From: Limanda limanda
Taxonomy: Eukaryota > Chordata > Actinopteri > Pleuronectiformes > Pleuronectidae
DNA: 64,000 bases
Assembly: GCF_963576545.1 (NCBI RefSeq)
Contig: NC_083638.1
Span: forward strand, 28,068,900 to 28,132,899
Reading direction: 5' to 3'
The translations under genes were made by a program, and so were the position numbers. Below are positions 50,331-61,029 of this stretch, piece after piece (positions within the stretch are counted from its first letter, which is position 1; each line of letters starts with the position of its first letter). The notes beneath the pieces are model-generated. The model did no database searches. It was given only the letters and a program-made list of their open reading frames with translations, and was not told where the DNA came from.

Positions 50331-52204
50331 AACAGCTAACATTACAGGTTACAAATGGTAAATGGATGTTGATTGTATATCAGTTAGTAAGATTAACAAC
50401 ATTTCCAATGATACTGGCCAAATATTGACTTGAAACTTCTTTTTGCAATGAATGTACTCTGTGTATGTAGTAAGTATTTGCCTCTGAGATATAATTGAGT
50501 AAATGTATAAAGTAAAAGAACACTCAAGTGCTGTGTCTGTTGCATTTGTATACAGAAATTTAGTAACTCAGTTACATGAACCTACTTATAAACATGAAAA
50601 CAACAATTACTTAAAAAAAAAAGTCATAAGCAGCAGCAAAAATGAAAACTCATCATCTGAAATCTTTGACATTTTACTGACATCTTCGGTATCAACTAGA
50701 TTTCAGTCCCCTGTCATACCTCCTCACATTTGGCCAATCACTGCAGTGGACAGCTGTTCTCCGCCCACACAACCGCATATAAATCCAAACTCACTTATCC
50801 CCCCCAAAAAACATAAGCCACAAGCTGAAACCCCAAACCCAAACAACAAACAATAAACCAATGTCATCATTCCCCTCCATTTTTTTTAATGTGTGGCCCA
50901 TGTGCCAAGAATTTGAAACCCTTGCCTTTTGTTGACGCATTATCTTAAAGTCAGAGTGCCTTTGATCAGCGGGATCAGACCTCAGAGGGGAATGTGATTA
51001 AAAGTGACATTCTGAATTGCCGGAGAACTCTGGCAGCAGGGCGGATTTTCCACGCAGTGTAAAGTCATAAGCTCATACAAGACATACACCAGTGATTCAA
51101 ACCATGTAGCCAATGCCCACTATTATAATACAGAACTCCCTCTCTCTTTCTCCTTTTATTTTTTTTACTCTGCTCACACACCATGCCCTCACTCCTTTTC
51201 TCTGGTACACATCCTTTCTTTTCATTCTCCTTTTTTTCCTCCGCTGGTTGAATATGTGCTTTGCTGGATGACTTTCAAAGCTACTTGTTCCACTTTCTTA
51301 CATTTATGCTAATTGGAATGCAAATATGGAGGTTCCATTTTAAGCTGCTGGTTTTAGGAGAAGGTCCGGGGATGAATGACAGTGTATTGACAACCATGGC
51401 TCACCACTCACACTGTCGGAGTTTGGAGGGATTTCCTGGGATGAGGAGTTGGCAGCTAAGGGAAAACCAGTGTGTTTCCTCTCGTCTTGAATGAATGACA
51501 TTTCACACGGGGCCTTTTTTTTCTTCCTTCAATTGCACACTGTAAGCTCAAGTAGTGAGCCTTTGAAGGGGCTATATGTGCTGAGGCTGAACAGTGGGCT
51601 TTTTACACTAGGTGTGGTGTTCAATGTGTGCACGCGAGTCTAATCTCTCTTCACAAAGAAGCATAAAGGAGGAGCTGCAGTGAACTGAATAAGCCTTAAA
51701 GCCTGCACTGATCAAATGACTTGCCCGGCAAAGACCTCTTAACACACACTTACCTGGGCGAAGACTACAGTTTTATATCTACATTATCTGTAATAAATAC
51801 TGAGGCGTACTCGGCTTGATTTCAGCAAGGGTGAGGACATGCAGGATCATGGCTCTGAATAACCTGACGTTCATACAAGCTGACCTGCTGTATGTTTTGT
51901 CACTCATTCAGTTAAAGTCCCTGTAAAAAGAAAATGGAAAACTAAATTCTGAATTCAAGGTCTTTAGTATTAAGAAATCACCTGCTGAAGAAATTATTTT
52001 AAAAGCTTTCCTTAATGAATTAGGGCTGTCACTTTTTATTCAAAATTCAAACATTAATTTAGACTTGGGGGGTATTCAACCTGTAATGACCTATTCAAAT
52101 TGAAAATATACACTCTAGGCAGCTGAGGAGGCACCACAGATGAGCGTACAAATGTCAACCTCTTCAATTTTTAGGCTTTTCATGAAAGAACTAGAAGTAA
52201 AGCA
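50331..52204. other. Noncoding DNA
   Basis: No gene is supported. The block at 50935-51070 is complex and unique. A CT-rich stretch lies near 51136-51250. The 117-codon plus frame at 50503-50856 has low-complexity Pro/Asn/Ser content and no supporting context. Confidence 0.5.
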
Positions 52205-52530
52205 CATGCCTCCACCAAGACCCAATATTTCCTTAATACAAATACATCTAAACTCACTAGATCCAGATTTTTATGTGGATCTGCACCAAATTGAACACGA
52301 TCCACGAATTATTCTATGAGAAATCAATGTAAATGTTGAAAAACAACCAATCCCACAATGTTAAAGAAGGTGAACATAAATCCAGGATCTGCCCCTGATC
52401 TGGATCTGCATCAAAATGTTATCAGTTCTTTCTTGACATAGTACTCTTTGAGCAATCCTGCTAACTAACAGACGGACAAACAATCATAGATGTGAACATT
52501 AACCTCCTTGTCAGAGATAATACAGATAAT
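52205..52530 (+). repeat. RTE-like LINE 3' end
   Basis: Landmarks in order are GCCTCCACCAAGACC, ATGTGGATCTGCACCAAATT, TGGATCTGCATCAAAATG, CAATCCTGCTAACTAACAGA, CGGACAAACAATC and AACCTCCTTGTCAGAG. They match the 3' untranslated end of RTE-type LINEs that are common in fish, as I recall them (GGATCTGCACCAAA, AATCCTGCTAACAGACAGAC, ACCTCCTTGGCGGAGGTAA). It is a short 5'-truncated copy. Confidence 0.75.
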
Positions 52531-52711
52531 AATTGTAACTGTTATAGAATATTCTGCAAGCTGTCATATGCTTTACTCTCAAATGTATTTGTTTGAGGCT
52601 TTTGGCCTGCCAGTGGGGCATGGCTGTACCTGCTTGCTCTCAACGCATACGTTGAGAGGGTCTATTCAAAATTAGTTTTGACACCTTGTTTTCAGTAAGA
52701 ACAAAGGCTAA
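52531..52711. other. Short unique spacer
   Basis: Nothing recognised; ends with the TAA that flanks the next element. Confidence 0.5.
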
Positions 52712-53671
52712 AGGCCAATTTATGCCTCTCCGTTGTTTCTATTACGGACAGATAAGACCGCCCTATCCGTCGTGAAACGCCCTCTCCGAGTGCTTCGGAC
52801 AGCTTTTTCGTACACGTCTGATTTTTCTAACTATCCGTCTTCATGTTGGAGACCCGATGGACCGCTCTTGGCTGTGATTGGTCCGCGAACGACATAATTT
52901 CCGTATGACGTCATTTCCGTATTTTCGGACCTCAAACTTCCTGTTTACTTGTAGCAACAAACACGAACACAACTATGATTCTACGATTAATGTGACGTGT
53001 GTGTTAAGCCAGCGGAGTTGTCCGGCTGACGGTGGCTCGTTAGAGCACTGAGGGCATGTGTGCACGGTCACATACGGTTATAACGAGCTTTCAAAACGGC
53101 GCTAGCAGGCTAGGCTAGCTGGCTAGGCTAGCCATCATGCTAACTGCAGTGGTAACAGTGCAAGAACCCGCTGTCACGACTTTAATTCCACTTCTATCAT
53201 GACACTGTTTCTATAATACCGTCAGGTTAGAAGCAAACATTGGATAGTAGTAGTTAGTGTCGGGAGTCCCTGCTGACTGTGTGTGGAAGCTGGGGGGAGC
53301 TAGGTCCTAGCTCAAGCAGATTCAAGCTGTGGAATCAGCAACACAGTTCGAAAACAAGACCGGGGAACCGCTGCGCTAAGAAACGATTACATCAGCATCT
53401 TGACCCGCTGGGTGTCACTTTATTTAGTTCTGTTAGTTGCCATGGTTCAGTGTGTGGGAGGCAGGCTAACATGTAAACAGAGACACGTGGACTTCTTCTT
53501 CCCAAATGGGGTAGGCTTCTCTGAGCTCGTCTTCCGTTGCGCCACCTATGGGTTTGGCAATGAATTTTTTCCGACGTACGGACTGTGTCGGAGAAGTAAA
53601 AATCAAAAAGACTCTTTACCCCCCGCTGAGACCTCTCCGAGAAACGGACACGTAGTAGTATATAAGAGCCT
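52712..53671. mobile_element. PIF/Harbinger-like non-autonomous element
   Basis: The left end AGGCCAATTTATGCCTCTCC follows TAA (52709-52711). The right end, read inverted as AGGCTCTTATATACTACTAC, is followed by TAA (53672-53674). Direct TAA repeats and an AGGC start fit PIF/Harbinger elements, which target TWA, and fish copies often begin GGCCAATTTATAC. The terminal repeats are only about 9 of 14 matched, so the copy is old or the ends are slightly misplaced. The 960-bp interior has CpG-rich parts (for example TCCGTATGACGTCATTTCC near 52900) and no transposase. Confidence 0.6.
53109..53133. repeat. GCTAGGCTAGC direct and inverted repeats
   Basis: Two copies of GGCTAGGCTAGC separated by TGG, each nearly self-complementary, inside the Harbinger-like element. 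They form a small internal palindrome cluster. Confidence 0.7.
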
Positions 53672-53674
53672 TAA

Positions 53675-54474
53675 CAGAAGGTCATGTAAGTGGACTATAA
53701 CTTGTTAGGTGTTCTGGTGTTTTGTTGATGCTTTGTCATTGACCTACACAGAGGAACTGTGGGTAGGAGATGTGGAGGTGGTGGCAGAATGAGCCGGTGG
53801 CGGAACAGAGGCCTGTTTTACATTGATGGGAATGAAACAATGGCCAGAGAGATGCAGAGGTGGGACTGTTAGTCAGTCTGGTTCACAGTTTCAAATGAGA
53901 GTGAGGTTAAGTTCTTTGCCAGCTCTGTGACTCAGAGGGCTACAAACCTGTTTAAGGGCCAAATGAGCCGATCAGAGACAGAAAGTCAACAGAGTTTGGG
54001 ATGTTCGTATCACGATCATGAGTCACAGACAGCTGCATTCACTGACCTTTTCCAATTTGTGATCCACCTCACTCTTCCACATGTCTGAGGATGTGACACA
54101 CTGTACTGTCATTTATTCTTCATCAAAATCTCTGGAAATCACTGTACCAGTTTGTAGGGTCCAATATCATCACACATTTGAATGAAGGCGTAATTGGGCT
54201 TTATATTGAATTTTAGGACATAAATGGAATCAGTTGGGTGTTGTAAACAAGTTAGGTAACTGCCTCTCTGGTCTTTCCTCTAACTCACCTTGCTGTGTCT
54301 CCACCTAATCACCTCTCACTTTCCACTCACTCAGCATCAGGGAACAAGGCTTAATTAGCCGTGAATAACTCCTGTACCCTAGTAAATAAAATAAAAAATA
54401 AAACAGCCCTTGTAAAAGTCTCTTCACAAGACCAGTTTGTGCTGCAGAATGAAATGTCATGATTACTGAAAAAA
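53675..54474. other. Noncoding DNA
   Basis: No gene or clear repeat is seen. Confidence 0.5.
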
Positions 54475-54584
54475 ATGATGACACACAAAAAGGATAAAGG
54501 CTGCTTCATAATGCAGCAAGACAATGACTTAAAACACATAGCCAACAGAGGTCCTAATCAGGCAGAGGCTGTGGAAGATTTATG
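54475..54584 (+). pseudogene. Possible Tc1-like transposase scrap
   Basis: The plus-strand frame gives CFIMQQDNDLKHIAN, close to the FQQDNDPKHTA-type motif that carries the third catalytic region of Tc1-like transposases. Only about 35 codons are involved and nothing else of the gene is recognisable, so the match could be coincidental. Confidence 0.4.
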
Positions 54585-55385
54585 CCCAATCCAATTTCAC
54601 CCATTGGCCGTACCACTTACCCTTTCGCTTCATTTTGTACGTTCACATGTAGGAGTAGGCTGTCCCAATACCTGTTCGGACGGAGGGGTACGGATATGGC
54701 GTAGGGCTTTATACCCCTAAAAAAAGACCCCCACTTCAAGGAAAGGGTACTGAGAATGCCTTGTGAATCACCAGCAAGCTGGGAGAGAGACCCACAAATG
54801 TAGTATTTTCTCCATCAATAAGGATTAAAAAATTTGTTTAATATAATTTCAATGAATAATTGTCACTTTTTTCACAACAACCTTTAAATAATCTTTTTTT
54901 ATTGCATGATAGTCCCTTATTTTTACATAATGTAATTTCGCATTCACCCCCCTCTTTGAAGACACAATGCACTTGATAGAAGCAGCATATAGCAGCGATG
55001 TTACTGAACTTAACTGCTCCTCTTATAACAAAGCATCCTGGCAGGGTTGCATACAGACCACTGCTAGCCGCCTGTATGCTTTTGATTTATATGTGAAATA
55101 ATGCAGACCATCCAAGCTTTTTAAATTTCAATTGTCATTGATTCACCTGCATTAGCACAGACGTTATTGGATATCATAGGCTTGCCACTTTAGTAACTGC
55201 AAACAATCGCATTAGTTTATTTAAGATCTCAAACATTTTATAGCAATGACATCCCCGGCAAAACTGTCACGTCTGCTTAAATCGACGACTACTGATGACG
55301 TGTTGGGTTTCCTCAACGACTACTGATGATGTCACGGCTTCTTGAAGGGCTGTCCCAATTCGTAGGAGAAGTTTTCCAGAAGATG
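54585..55385 (+). repeat. Interspersed DNA-transposon-like repeat, copy 2
   Basis: Second copy of the family at 9170-9835. It preserves a left end missing from copy 1 (GTACCACTTACCC near 54610, then CTGTCCCAATACC near 54662). The conserved core covers about 54950-55360. The right end stops at GCTGTCCCAATTCGTAGGAG without the GGGTAGGGG end seen in copy 1. Each copy therefore seems to keep one terminus. A GACTACTGATGA-type stretch is duplicated inside this copy (about 55285 and 55317). Confidence 0.6.
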
Positions 55386-56947
55386 ACTCACAGGCTTGAT
55401 GCATTTATTGCAAGCAAATGTTATCCAACAAAATATTAATAATTCAATTGATTGATGATAACTAAATACCCATAATCTATGATAATGTCATAATTTAGTG
55501 ACACATCAGGAGTTTATTATTAGTAAAGTAAATATGGGTCAACATGCACATACTTATTCTGATGATGTACTGTATGTGATTATTTATCATTCATGCTTTT
55601 TATGCATGTCTATTCACGTGAAATATTTCCAGTCGATCATAAATGGCACACCGGCATGTTGAAGGTACAGAGGTGGAGCTTGAACTTTCCTAATTAAGAT
55701 AAGCCCCTGTTTTATTATGTCGCCCGATTTGTGGGCAATATACTGTAAGACACATTTACGCAAAATGTTTAGATGTGTTTTATGAAAGTGTTGTTTATTT
55801 ATAAACAATTTGTTATTGTCAATAAGTTGCTATTGTGTTCTTAGATATGAATTTTATAATAATTTTCTCCAAAACTTCTACATTTTTGAAGCCACTTGAT
55901 CTAGTAAAGCAGCATGTCATTGTGTCAGGTCTGTTTGTTTAGTTATTGGTTTAGTTTTTATCTTGAGTAAAGTTAAATTATGCTGGCCTCTTTTATAAGC
56001 TTTGTTGTTCAATTGTATCGTTTGTATTATTGTGCATGTTGGGGGCAATTAAAAACCCTGACTTTCAAACAAAAAATCTTGTTTTGGAGTGGTTGGTCCA
56101 TGACAGCCTTCAGTTGTATAGTTTTGGTTATCTGAAGGATCATTTCAGGAAATGAAACCACTGAACAGAGGTTCCCTGACACCTAACAGTACATGTTACC
56201 ATATCCTGGATCCTTCGTGTTTTGCATGGAAAAGTGAGGCATTCACAATTCCAAATCAGATCTTTAGAAGTGCATCTGCTATAGACCAAGAAACACAGTT
56301 GAGAACAGACCTTTACATTAAGCCGTCTAATGTGACTATACAATGGTATTGTGGACGAATGAGGCCATCTCATTGGATGCAACATTATGTGTTTTACCAT
56401 ATCTGCTTCAGTTTACACATCTAGTTGTACCATTGAATATTTGTATACTTGATGTTTTCTTATCAATGTTTGCGATCAGTTTTGTGAGTGAAACAGTAGA
56501 AACTCTGAAGACCAGTGATTTCTAAGATTTTGTGGATATTATTTGTTTCTCTACATCTTTTTTTCTGCCATGTATTTCTCTCCTAGCTTTTTTTCTGTGC
56601 AGCCATTTCTCCCTTGTTGGGCTCAGCACAGTTCATTTAGCCTCAAAGGCCACATAAGTGGGCTTTCTTTCTAATGACCGAAGTCACAACATCAGTTATT
56701 TTCCTAATGATCTGACAAGACATGTCTGTCCGTGGTGACCTGTGGGGTGGAGTGAATGGTGGGAGGTTCTGTTTGTTCAGATGTAGGAGCTGTTAAAACC
56801 TGCAGATGCAACTGGCTACACTGGAGGGCAACGGATATTGTGGAGAAATGAATGAAAGGCTTAATTAGAGTTAGTGCCTATGGGTATGGAAGGTTCTCCA
56901 TTCATCTGCATTTAAAGCAATCAGTTGAATAGAGTTAGCAACTATGT
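55386..56947. other. AT-rich noncoding DNA
   Basis: No gene is supported. Overlapping plus and minus frames at 56140-56424 contradict each other and match nothing I know. Confidence 0.45.
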
Positions 56948-57010
56948 TAAAGGTATGGTTCACATAAAAAGGAAAATTCACTCATTATCTACTCACCACA
57001 GTGAGCGATA
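56948..57010 (+). repeat. Left end of a TTAA-type repeat
   Basis: TTAAAGGTATGGTTCACATA followed by GAAAATTCACTCATTATC and TACTCACC matches the start of a common fish MITE (TTAAAGGTATAGTTCAC, AAAATTCACTCATTATCTACTCACC). The right half is missing or replaced. Confidence 0.6.
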
Positions 57011-57089
57011 GTGCATATCACTACACCACTGTGCTGCCCTTCAGGACAATATAAAACATTGAAAGAGCAGACCAGTGGTTCCATGAGGC

Positions 57090-57360
57090 TGTACGTAGAA
57101 GTGCTTTGAGCAGAATGCTAACATTAGCATGCTAACATGCCCACTATGCAAATCAAAATTAGTACACCCGTGAACCCCACACCTGTCCTGTCCTGTCAAT
57201 AAAGGCAAAATATTCAAATATTTAAAACGTTAATGCTTAAATGTTTAACAAGAGTAACATTTGACGATTTTATTTTCTCAGTTTAGCATTTTAACATGCT
57301 AATATCTGCTAATTAGCACTGAAGACAAGGATTTACTGATGCTGATGGGAATTTAATTTG
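57090..57360 (+). repeat. Fish repeat with TGCTAACATTAGCATGC motif
   Basis: GCTAACATTAGCATGCTAAC near 57118 and ATGCTAATATCTGCTAATTA near 57296, followed by AGCACT and CTGATGGGAATTTAAT, match an old interspersed repeat often seen in fish introns. An inserted AT-rich segment separates the two parts. Confidence 0.55.
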
Positions 57361-58978
57361 TTATTCAGATATATTCTGTCGCTGTGCATTAGTTCTGATG
57401 GGTACCATGTGAACTTAGCACAGCCTAGTAAATTACAGTATAATATTTGTGTAATTCTTGAAGAAAATTGTTCTATAGTTTAAATGTCTTATGTGATATC
57501 CCAGCAAATAAATATCATTTTATTCAATAAGTGGTCCTGTATACCAAAACATATTTCCAGGCTTGCCGCTTTGTATGAAATATTATTAGATACTATTATG
57601 TTTAAAATTGGTCTAATTAAATCCTACTGCTGGCCTCACTGCTTAACAAATAGAACAAATTGAATTAGTGCCTTTCAAACAACGTTTCACAGTAATACAT
57701 GAGTAAAGAAATATTCCGTATGTTCAAACCCATTTTTATAATTTTTTGGATAAGTGCTGGATCCTCGAAAATCAGAAGCTCAATCAATCATCATTCGGGC
57801 AGCCATCTTTCCTCTGGGTGGAAACTGGCAGGAGTGAACTTGTAATTTAATAATTTCAACTTTTACTATCAGTGCCAAGCCATTGTTGATAGAAGATGTG
57901 GGGACATTTTTTGACACCTTCAACCTTTCTACACAGTATAGTTGTTACTCTTACAGACATCAATAAATCCGATCTGAATGCCGTCCCCTAACTTCACCTC
58001 GCCTGAATCCGAACAATGAACTCAACACCTCTGTGGAAAGAACCTGTCAATTACACATGCACCCGAAAACTGCAGCACAAAAACAAACACTTCAACACAA
58101 GTGGTGACATACAGTAAACCTAGAAAGTGAGTCTGGAACAAATTTGTGTAAAAGTACAAATATTTTTAGTGATTCAGGACGTCAATTACTGTTGATGGAT
58201 GGAGCATTGAAACTGTAAAAATGTATCTTTTATAACACGAGTAATATGAGAAAATCACCACACAGCTCTAACTAATTTGTGTCTTTAAATTCATCCAACA
58301 ACAAGAGGAGGCTTCGGGTCACACTTGTGCAGCTCCATTGTGTCACTACACTAATTTAGGTAACAAATGTTATCTGTTATCTGGGATCATATCATTCAGT
58401 GGAAAAAATTTGTATCCACCTTACAATTAGCTTTAGTAATAATGGGTACAAAATTATTGAAAAATATAACACAAGCGCATTAATCTAAAACACAATTGTA
58501 AAAGTCTAAAAGGTCAAATTAAGGAAATTCGTGTTCTTCCTATTTGAGGCTCCTACACTGCATGAAAAGACGCGTTTGTGTCATTAAGTGCCGTGGAAAT
58601 TGTTGGCAAATTTTTCAGTTAACGGGTTTTCACACGTATCTGCAGGCAACATCTCAGAAACTCTCAGGAATTACAAGTTTCCTGCAGGTTTCAAGTCTGA
58701 TAATGCTGGGAGTTGACCCCCCTGCTCCTACGCCTAGCTGGAGGCTTTCACATGCAAATGACAATGCTCTGAGCTTCACAACTGCAAATCAGGACAGTTT
58801 CCCTCAGAACAGATAACACCTTTAGAGGCACCAACTAAACTATCTGGCTGAGTACACCAGGCTTAAAATATATATAAAACCTGAAATTTTAAATTGTTCT
58901 TAAATAAGTAAGTGTGCTATAATGAATTACATTGTATACCACGAACAAAGGTCAATGCTGTCAAATGAAACAATGCAC
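57361..58978. other. AT-rich noncoding DNA
   Basis: No gene is supported. The plus frame at 58544-58816 has no recognisable features. Sequence just before 58979 would lie downstream of the minus-strand poly(A) signal described next. Confidence 0.45.
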
Positions 58979-59233
58979 TTTATTTCAAATTTTTTTTTGT
59001 CATCCAAAACAATCCTGAATCTCAACCACTGTACAGAGTGGCATGATTACAGTCACTTTTTCAATTTTGCTGGTTAAATGCACAGAGGAAGTGTTAACCA
59101 CACATCTACCAGCAATCCGCTCAACAGAAGGTAATGATGCTGGGTATGATGTGTCTGTGCCCTGTAATCTCCAAACTTCTCCCGGCTTTCCATAAAAATA
59201 TCTGTCCTCCCAAAATACTGGCATCATATTCAT
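58979..59233 (-). CDS. Candidate 3' coding exon with poly(A) signal, unassigned
   Basis: A minus-strand frame runs from ATG at 59233 to TGA at 59000-59002. The canonical signal AATAAA lies on the same strand at 58979-58984, only 15 bases past the stop. The peptide starts MNMMPVFWEDRYFYGKPGEV, contains SVERIAGRCVV in the middle and ends TVVEIQDCFG. It is rich in Trp/Tyr/Phe/Cys and non-repetitive, unlike chance frames nearby. The frame stays open upstream for six more codons to a TGA, so either this ATG starts a 77-residue protein or the segment is the last exon of a longer gene. The ERIAGRCVV run faintly recalls BAH-type domains, but I would not assign one. It points away from the CpG-rich segment at 59.74-60.02 kb and could share that promoter. 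Confidence 0.4.
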
Positions 59234-59236
59234 TTG

Positions 59237-59258
59237 CCATTGACATTTATGTCAATGG
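59237..59258. repeat. 22-bp perfect palindromic inverted repeat
   Basis: CCATTGACAT and ATGTCAATGG are perfect reverse complements separated by TT. The repeat lies immediately upstream of the minus-strand ATG at 59231-59233. It could be a protein-binding palindrome or the scar of an inserted element. Confidence 0.85.
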
Positions 59259-59735
59259 CACACTAAGCTGTTTTCCATGAATTATAAATTCTACCTTTTC
59301 ACCACTACTTTCAAAATTGCTTCGAACCATTCATTGATTTAATTTTTCAGTGTAATATTTAATCCCCCATGGACTGCACAGTGACAAAACACAGCAGCCG
59401 GCTGTTTGGCTACAACATACATCTCCACTCAGTTCGATTATTATTTTAAATATAAAGAAGACACAATATAGAGCTGAAATTCCTTCATAATTTGAACTTC
59501 AATTGTCTAATTGTTGTTATTAAACTTTCTCAGTATTCCATTAAAACAGTCAACACTTTTATCCAAATCGACTTATAATAAGTGCATTCAACTATAAGGT
59601 TACGAACACAGAACAGCGTGAATCATGTGTGTACATTTACTAAACACCAGAAAAAATAAACTGGGCCTCAGTCACATACTCATCCCATATTAAGTAACCG
59701 CTGCTTTAAGATAGGGAAACTGTGAAAACCTCACG
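59259..59735. other. AT-rich DNA with a repeat fragment
   Basis: TTTATCCAAATCGACTTATA followed by ATAAGTGCATTCAAC (about 59560-59595) matches a phrase common in fish retroelements (TATCCAAAGCGACTTACAATAAGTGC). No exon is obvious. Confidence 0.5.
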
Positions 59736-60020
59736 TCACCCGCTCGCGTCATCAGCTGATGGACTTGTCCAATCACAGCCTCGTAAACGCCGTGCAGCGT
59801 TGAGTGTCGCAGACATGTAACTCCGGCTCGTGTTTAGCTTGTTCCGTACGAGTGACTCTGTTTTCGGGGGAAAAAAATTGCTGAAGTCGACGCGACGCTG
59901 TTCCCTGGAGGAGAAGATGAGTGCGTGGGAAGCAGAGCCGCGGGCCCGGTGTGGACGAGTCAAGGCGGAGAAGACGGGCGCACAGTCCCTGAGTTACGGT
60001 GAGAGCTAAACGGAGCCGCC
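59736..60020 (+). promoter_or_regulatory. CpG-rich promoter-like segment and first exon
   Basis: This is the most CpG-dense stretch in the window apart from 61.2 kb (for example CGACGCGACGCTG, GCCGCGGGCCCGG, AAGACGGGCGCAC). It contains an inverted CCAAT context (GTCCAATCACAG at about 59767) and GCGTCATCAGCTG. A consensus splice donor, ACG then GTGAGA, lies at 59998/59999. TATA is absent. Together this looks like a housekeeping-type start region on the plus strand and possibly a bidirectional one, since a minus-strand candidate exon lies beyond 59233. Confidence 0.6.
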
Positions 60021-60460
60021 ATGCTAACTACGAAGCTAACCCTACATCTGAAAAGCATGTCCGCCACTCTTTGGGATAGCGAGAAAGTTGCTAAAATACG
60101 AATACAGCATCGAGTGCTGGAGCAGATCTAGTGCATGTGTAAATATGTATGAATAACTTAGATGTAACAGTTTGTTCCCGTTAAGTTTTTTCATCAATGT
60201 GACTTTTCTGTATGTTTTCACAGCCTCAGCCCCCCCCCCCCCACACACACACACACACAAACAAAGAGGCGTTAGGCTGAGACGCTGAAAGTCCGGATTT
60301 AAAGTGCAGAAAATTAAGCCATTGAATGTAAGTAACTGTTTATGAATTGTTTTGGTGTTTTTTTGCTGTGGATCTTCCAACGGTGATGCAGCGCGGCTAT
60401 TTCCGTTTATTAATAATAAAGTCATGTTACATGTGTTGTTTTCCAGCTGCCTGTCCATGA
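59917..60460 (+). CDS. Upstream ORF across exons 1 and 2
   Basis: An ATG at 59917 (context GAGAAGATGA) opens a frame starting MSAWEAEPRARCGRVKAEK. The frame crosses the exon 1/2 junction in phase 1 and stops at TGA 60458-60460, giving 31 residues. The stop is 16 bases before the next ATG at 60477. The peptide is Arg/Ala-rich as expected from CpG-rich DNA, so it may be only an upstream ORF that limits translation of the next frame. The segment is spliced: 59917-59998 joined to 60447-60460. Confidence 0.3.
60230..60261. repeat. C-run plus (CA)n tract
   Basis: About 13 C residues followed by some nine CA units, inside candidate intron 1. Length is likely to vary between individuals. Confidence 0.9.
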
Positions 60461-60476
60461 CGTAGTAAGACACACT

Positions 60477-60639
60477 ATGAGCCAGTATGATCCGACCAGA
60501 CCTTACATCAGCATTGAGGAGTTGTCGGAGAAGAAAGAGGGTAAGGTTATATTCATTAAATAATTTTCCAGTTACATGTAAAGGTGTATGTTGTCATTGA
60601 ACTGTGCTAATTTTACTGAATGTGTTTACAGCTGATTGA
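60477..60639 (+). CDS. Candidate microprotein (23 aa) or N-terminus of a longer product
   Basis: ATG 60477 begins MSQYDPTRPYISIEELSEKK in exon 2. Using the first acceptor (exon 3 at 60632), the frame adds Glu-Ala-Asp and stops at 60637-60639, for 23 residues. A second acceptor, GGGACAG ending at 60649, would instead keep the frame open as about 116 residues to 60936, past the first poly(A) signal and before the second at 60999. Exon 2 is also open for ten codons upstream of the ATG, but exon 1 cannot supply that frame without a stop. The acidic, proline-containing start looks like real coding sequence. I do not recognise the family. Confidence 0.4.
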
Positions 60640-60870
60640 AGCGGGACAGATGACATGGATCCATCCTTCCACAGCCAGGAGTGCACCGACCTGTGTGCAA
60701 CACTTCATATAAGACTGGAAGCTAAACTGGATCTCACAGCTACACACCACAGACGTCTACACACTGGAGAAGATTCAGACAGAGTCCCACAAAGAAGTCA
60801 TGACCCAGAGGCTGCAGAGACACATTTCAAGCCTCACCTGAGTTTTTGTACAATATATTTGCTGTATGTA

Positions 60871-60876
60871 AATAAA
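60871..60876 (+). terminator. Poly(A) signal AATAAA
   Basis: Canonical hexamer about 230 bases past the candidate stop codon, followed by T/G-rich sequence (TTGTTCACATTTGTT). It marks the probable 3' end of the transcription unit that starts near 59.84 kb. Another AATAAA lies at 60999-61004. Confidence 0.5.
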
Positions 60877-61029
60877 GCTTTGACTCCACATATACCTTGT
60901 TCACATTTGTTCCCTGTACAATATGTTCACCTATAACATCAAGCATCACATGAATGTTTAGTTTTAATTAACTGCAGTGCTTTTGGTAAAGGCTTACTAA
61001 TAAATAATAATAAATATTAATATATACAT

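Larger units (their letters stand above)
59840..60895 (+). other. Candidate three-exon transcription unit
   Basis: Exon 1 ends at 59998 (donor GTGAGA). Exon 2 is 60447-60540, with acceptor TTGTTTTCCAG and donor GTAAGG. Exon 3 starts at 60632 after TGTGTTTACAG and runs to a poly(A) signal AATAAA at 60871-60876, with a second one at 60999-61004. Three good splice boundaries plus a CpG-rich start and a poly(A) signal in the right order within 1.1 kb make a real gene likely. The 5' end is not defined by the sequence. Intron 1 contains a C-run and CA tract (60230-60261). It may be protein-coding with a tiny product, or a noncoding RNA or host gene. Confidence 0.5.

Noticed and set aside
52901..52925. 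Separate CRE-type promoter (TGACGTCA)
   Set aside because: It lies within the proposed Harbinger-like element and no exon follows it, so it was not listed as a promoter.
60042..60473. 143-codon minus-strand frame opposite the candidate gene
   Set aside because: Includes Cys/Val/Gly repeats from the CA and C tract and lies opposite better-supported plus-strand exons.
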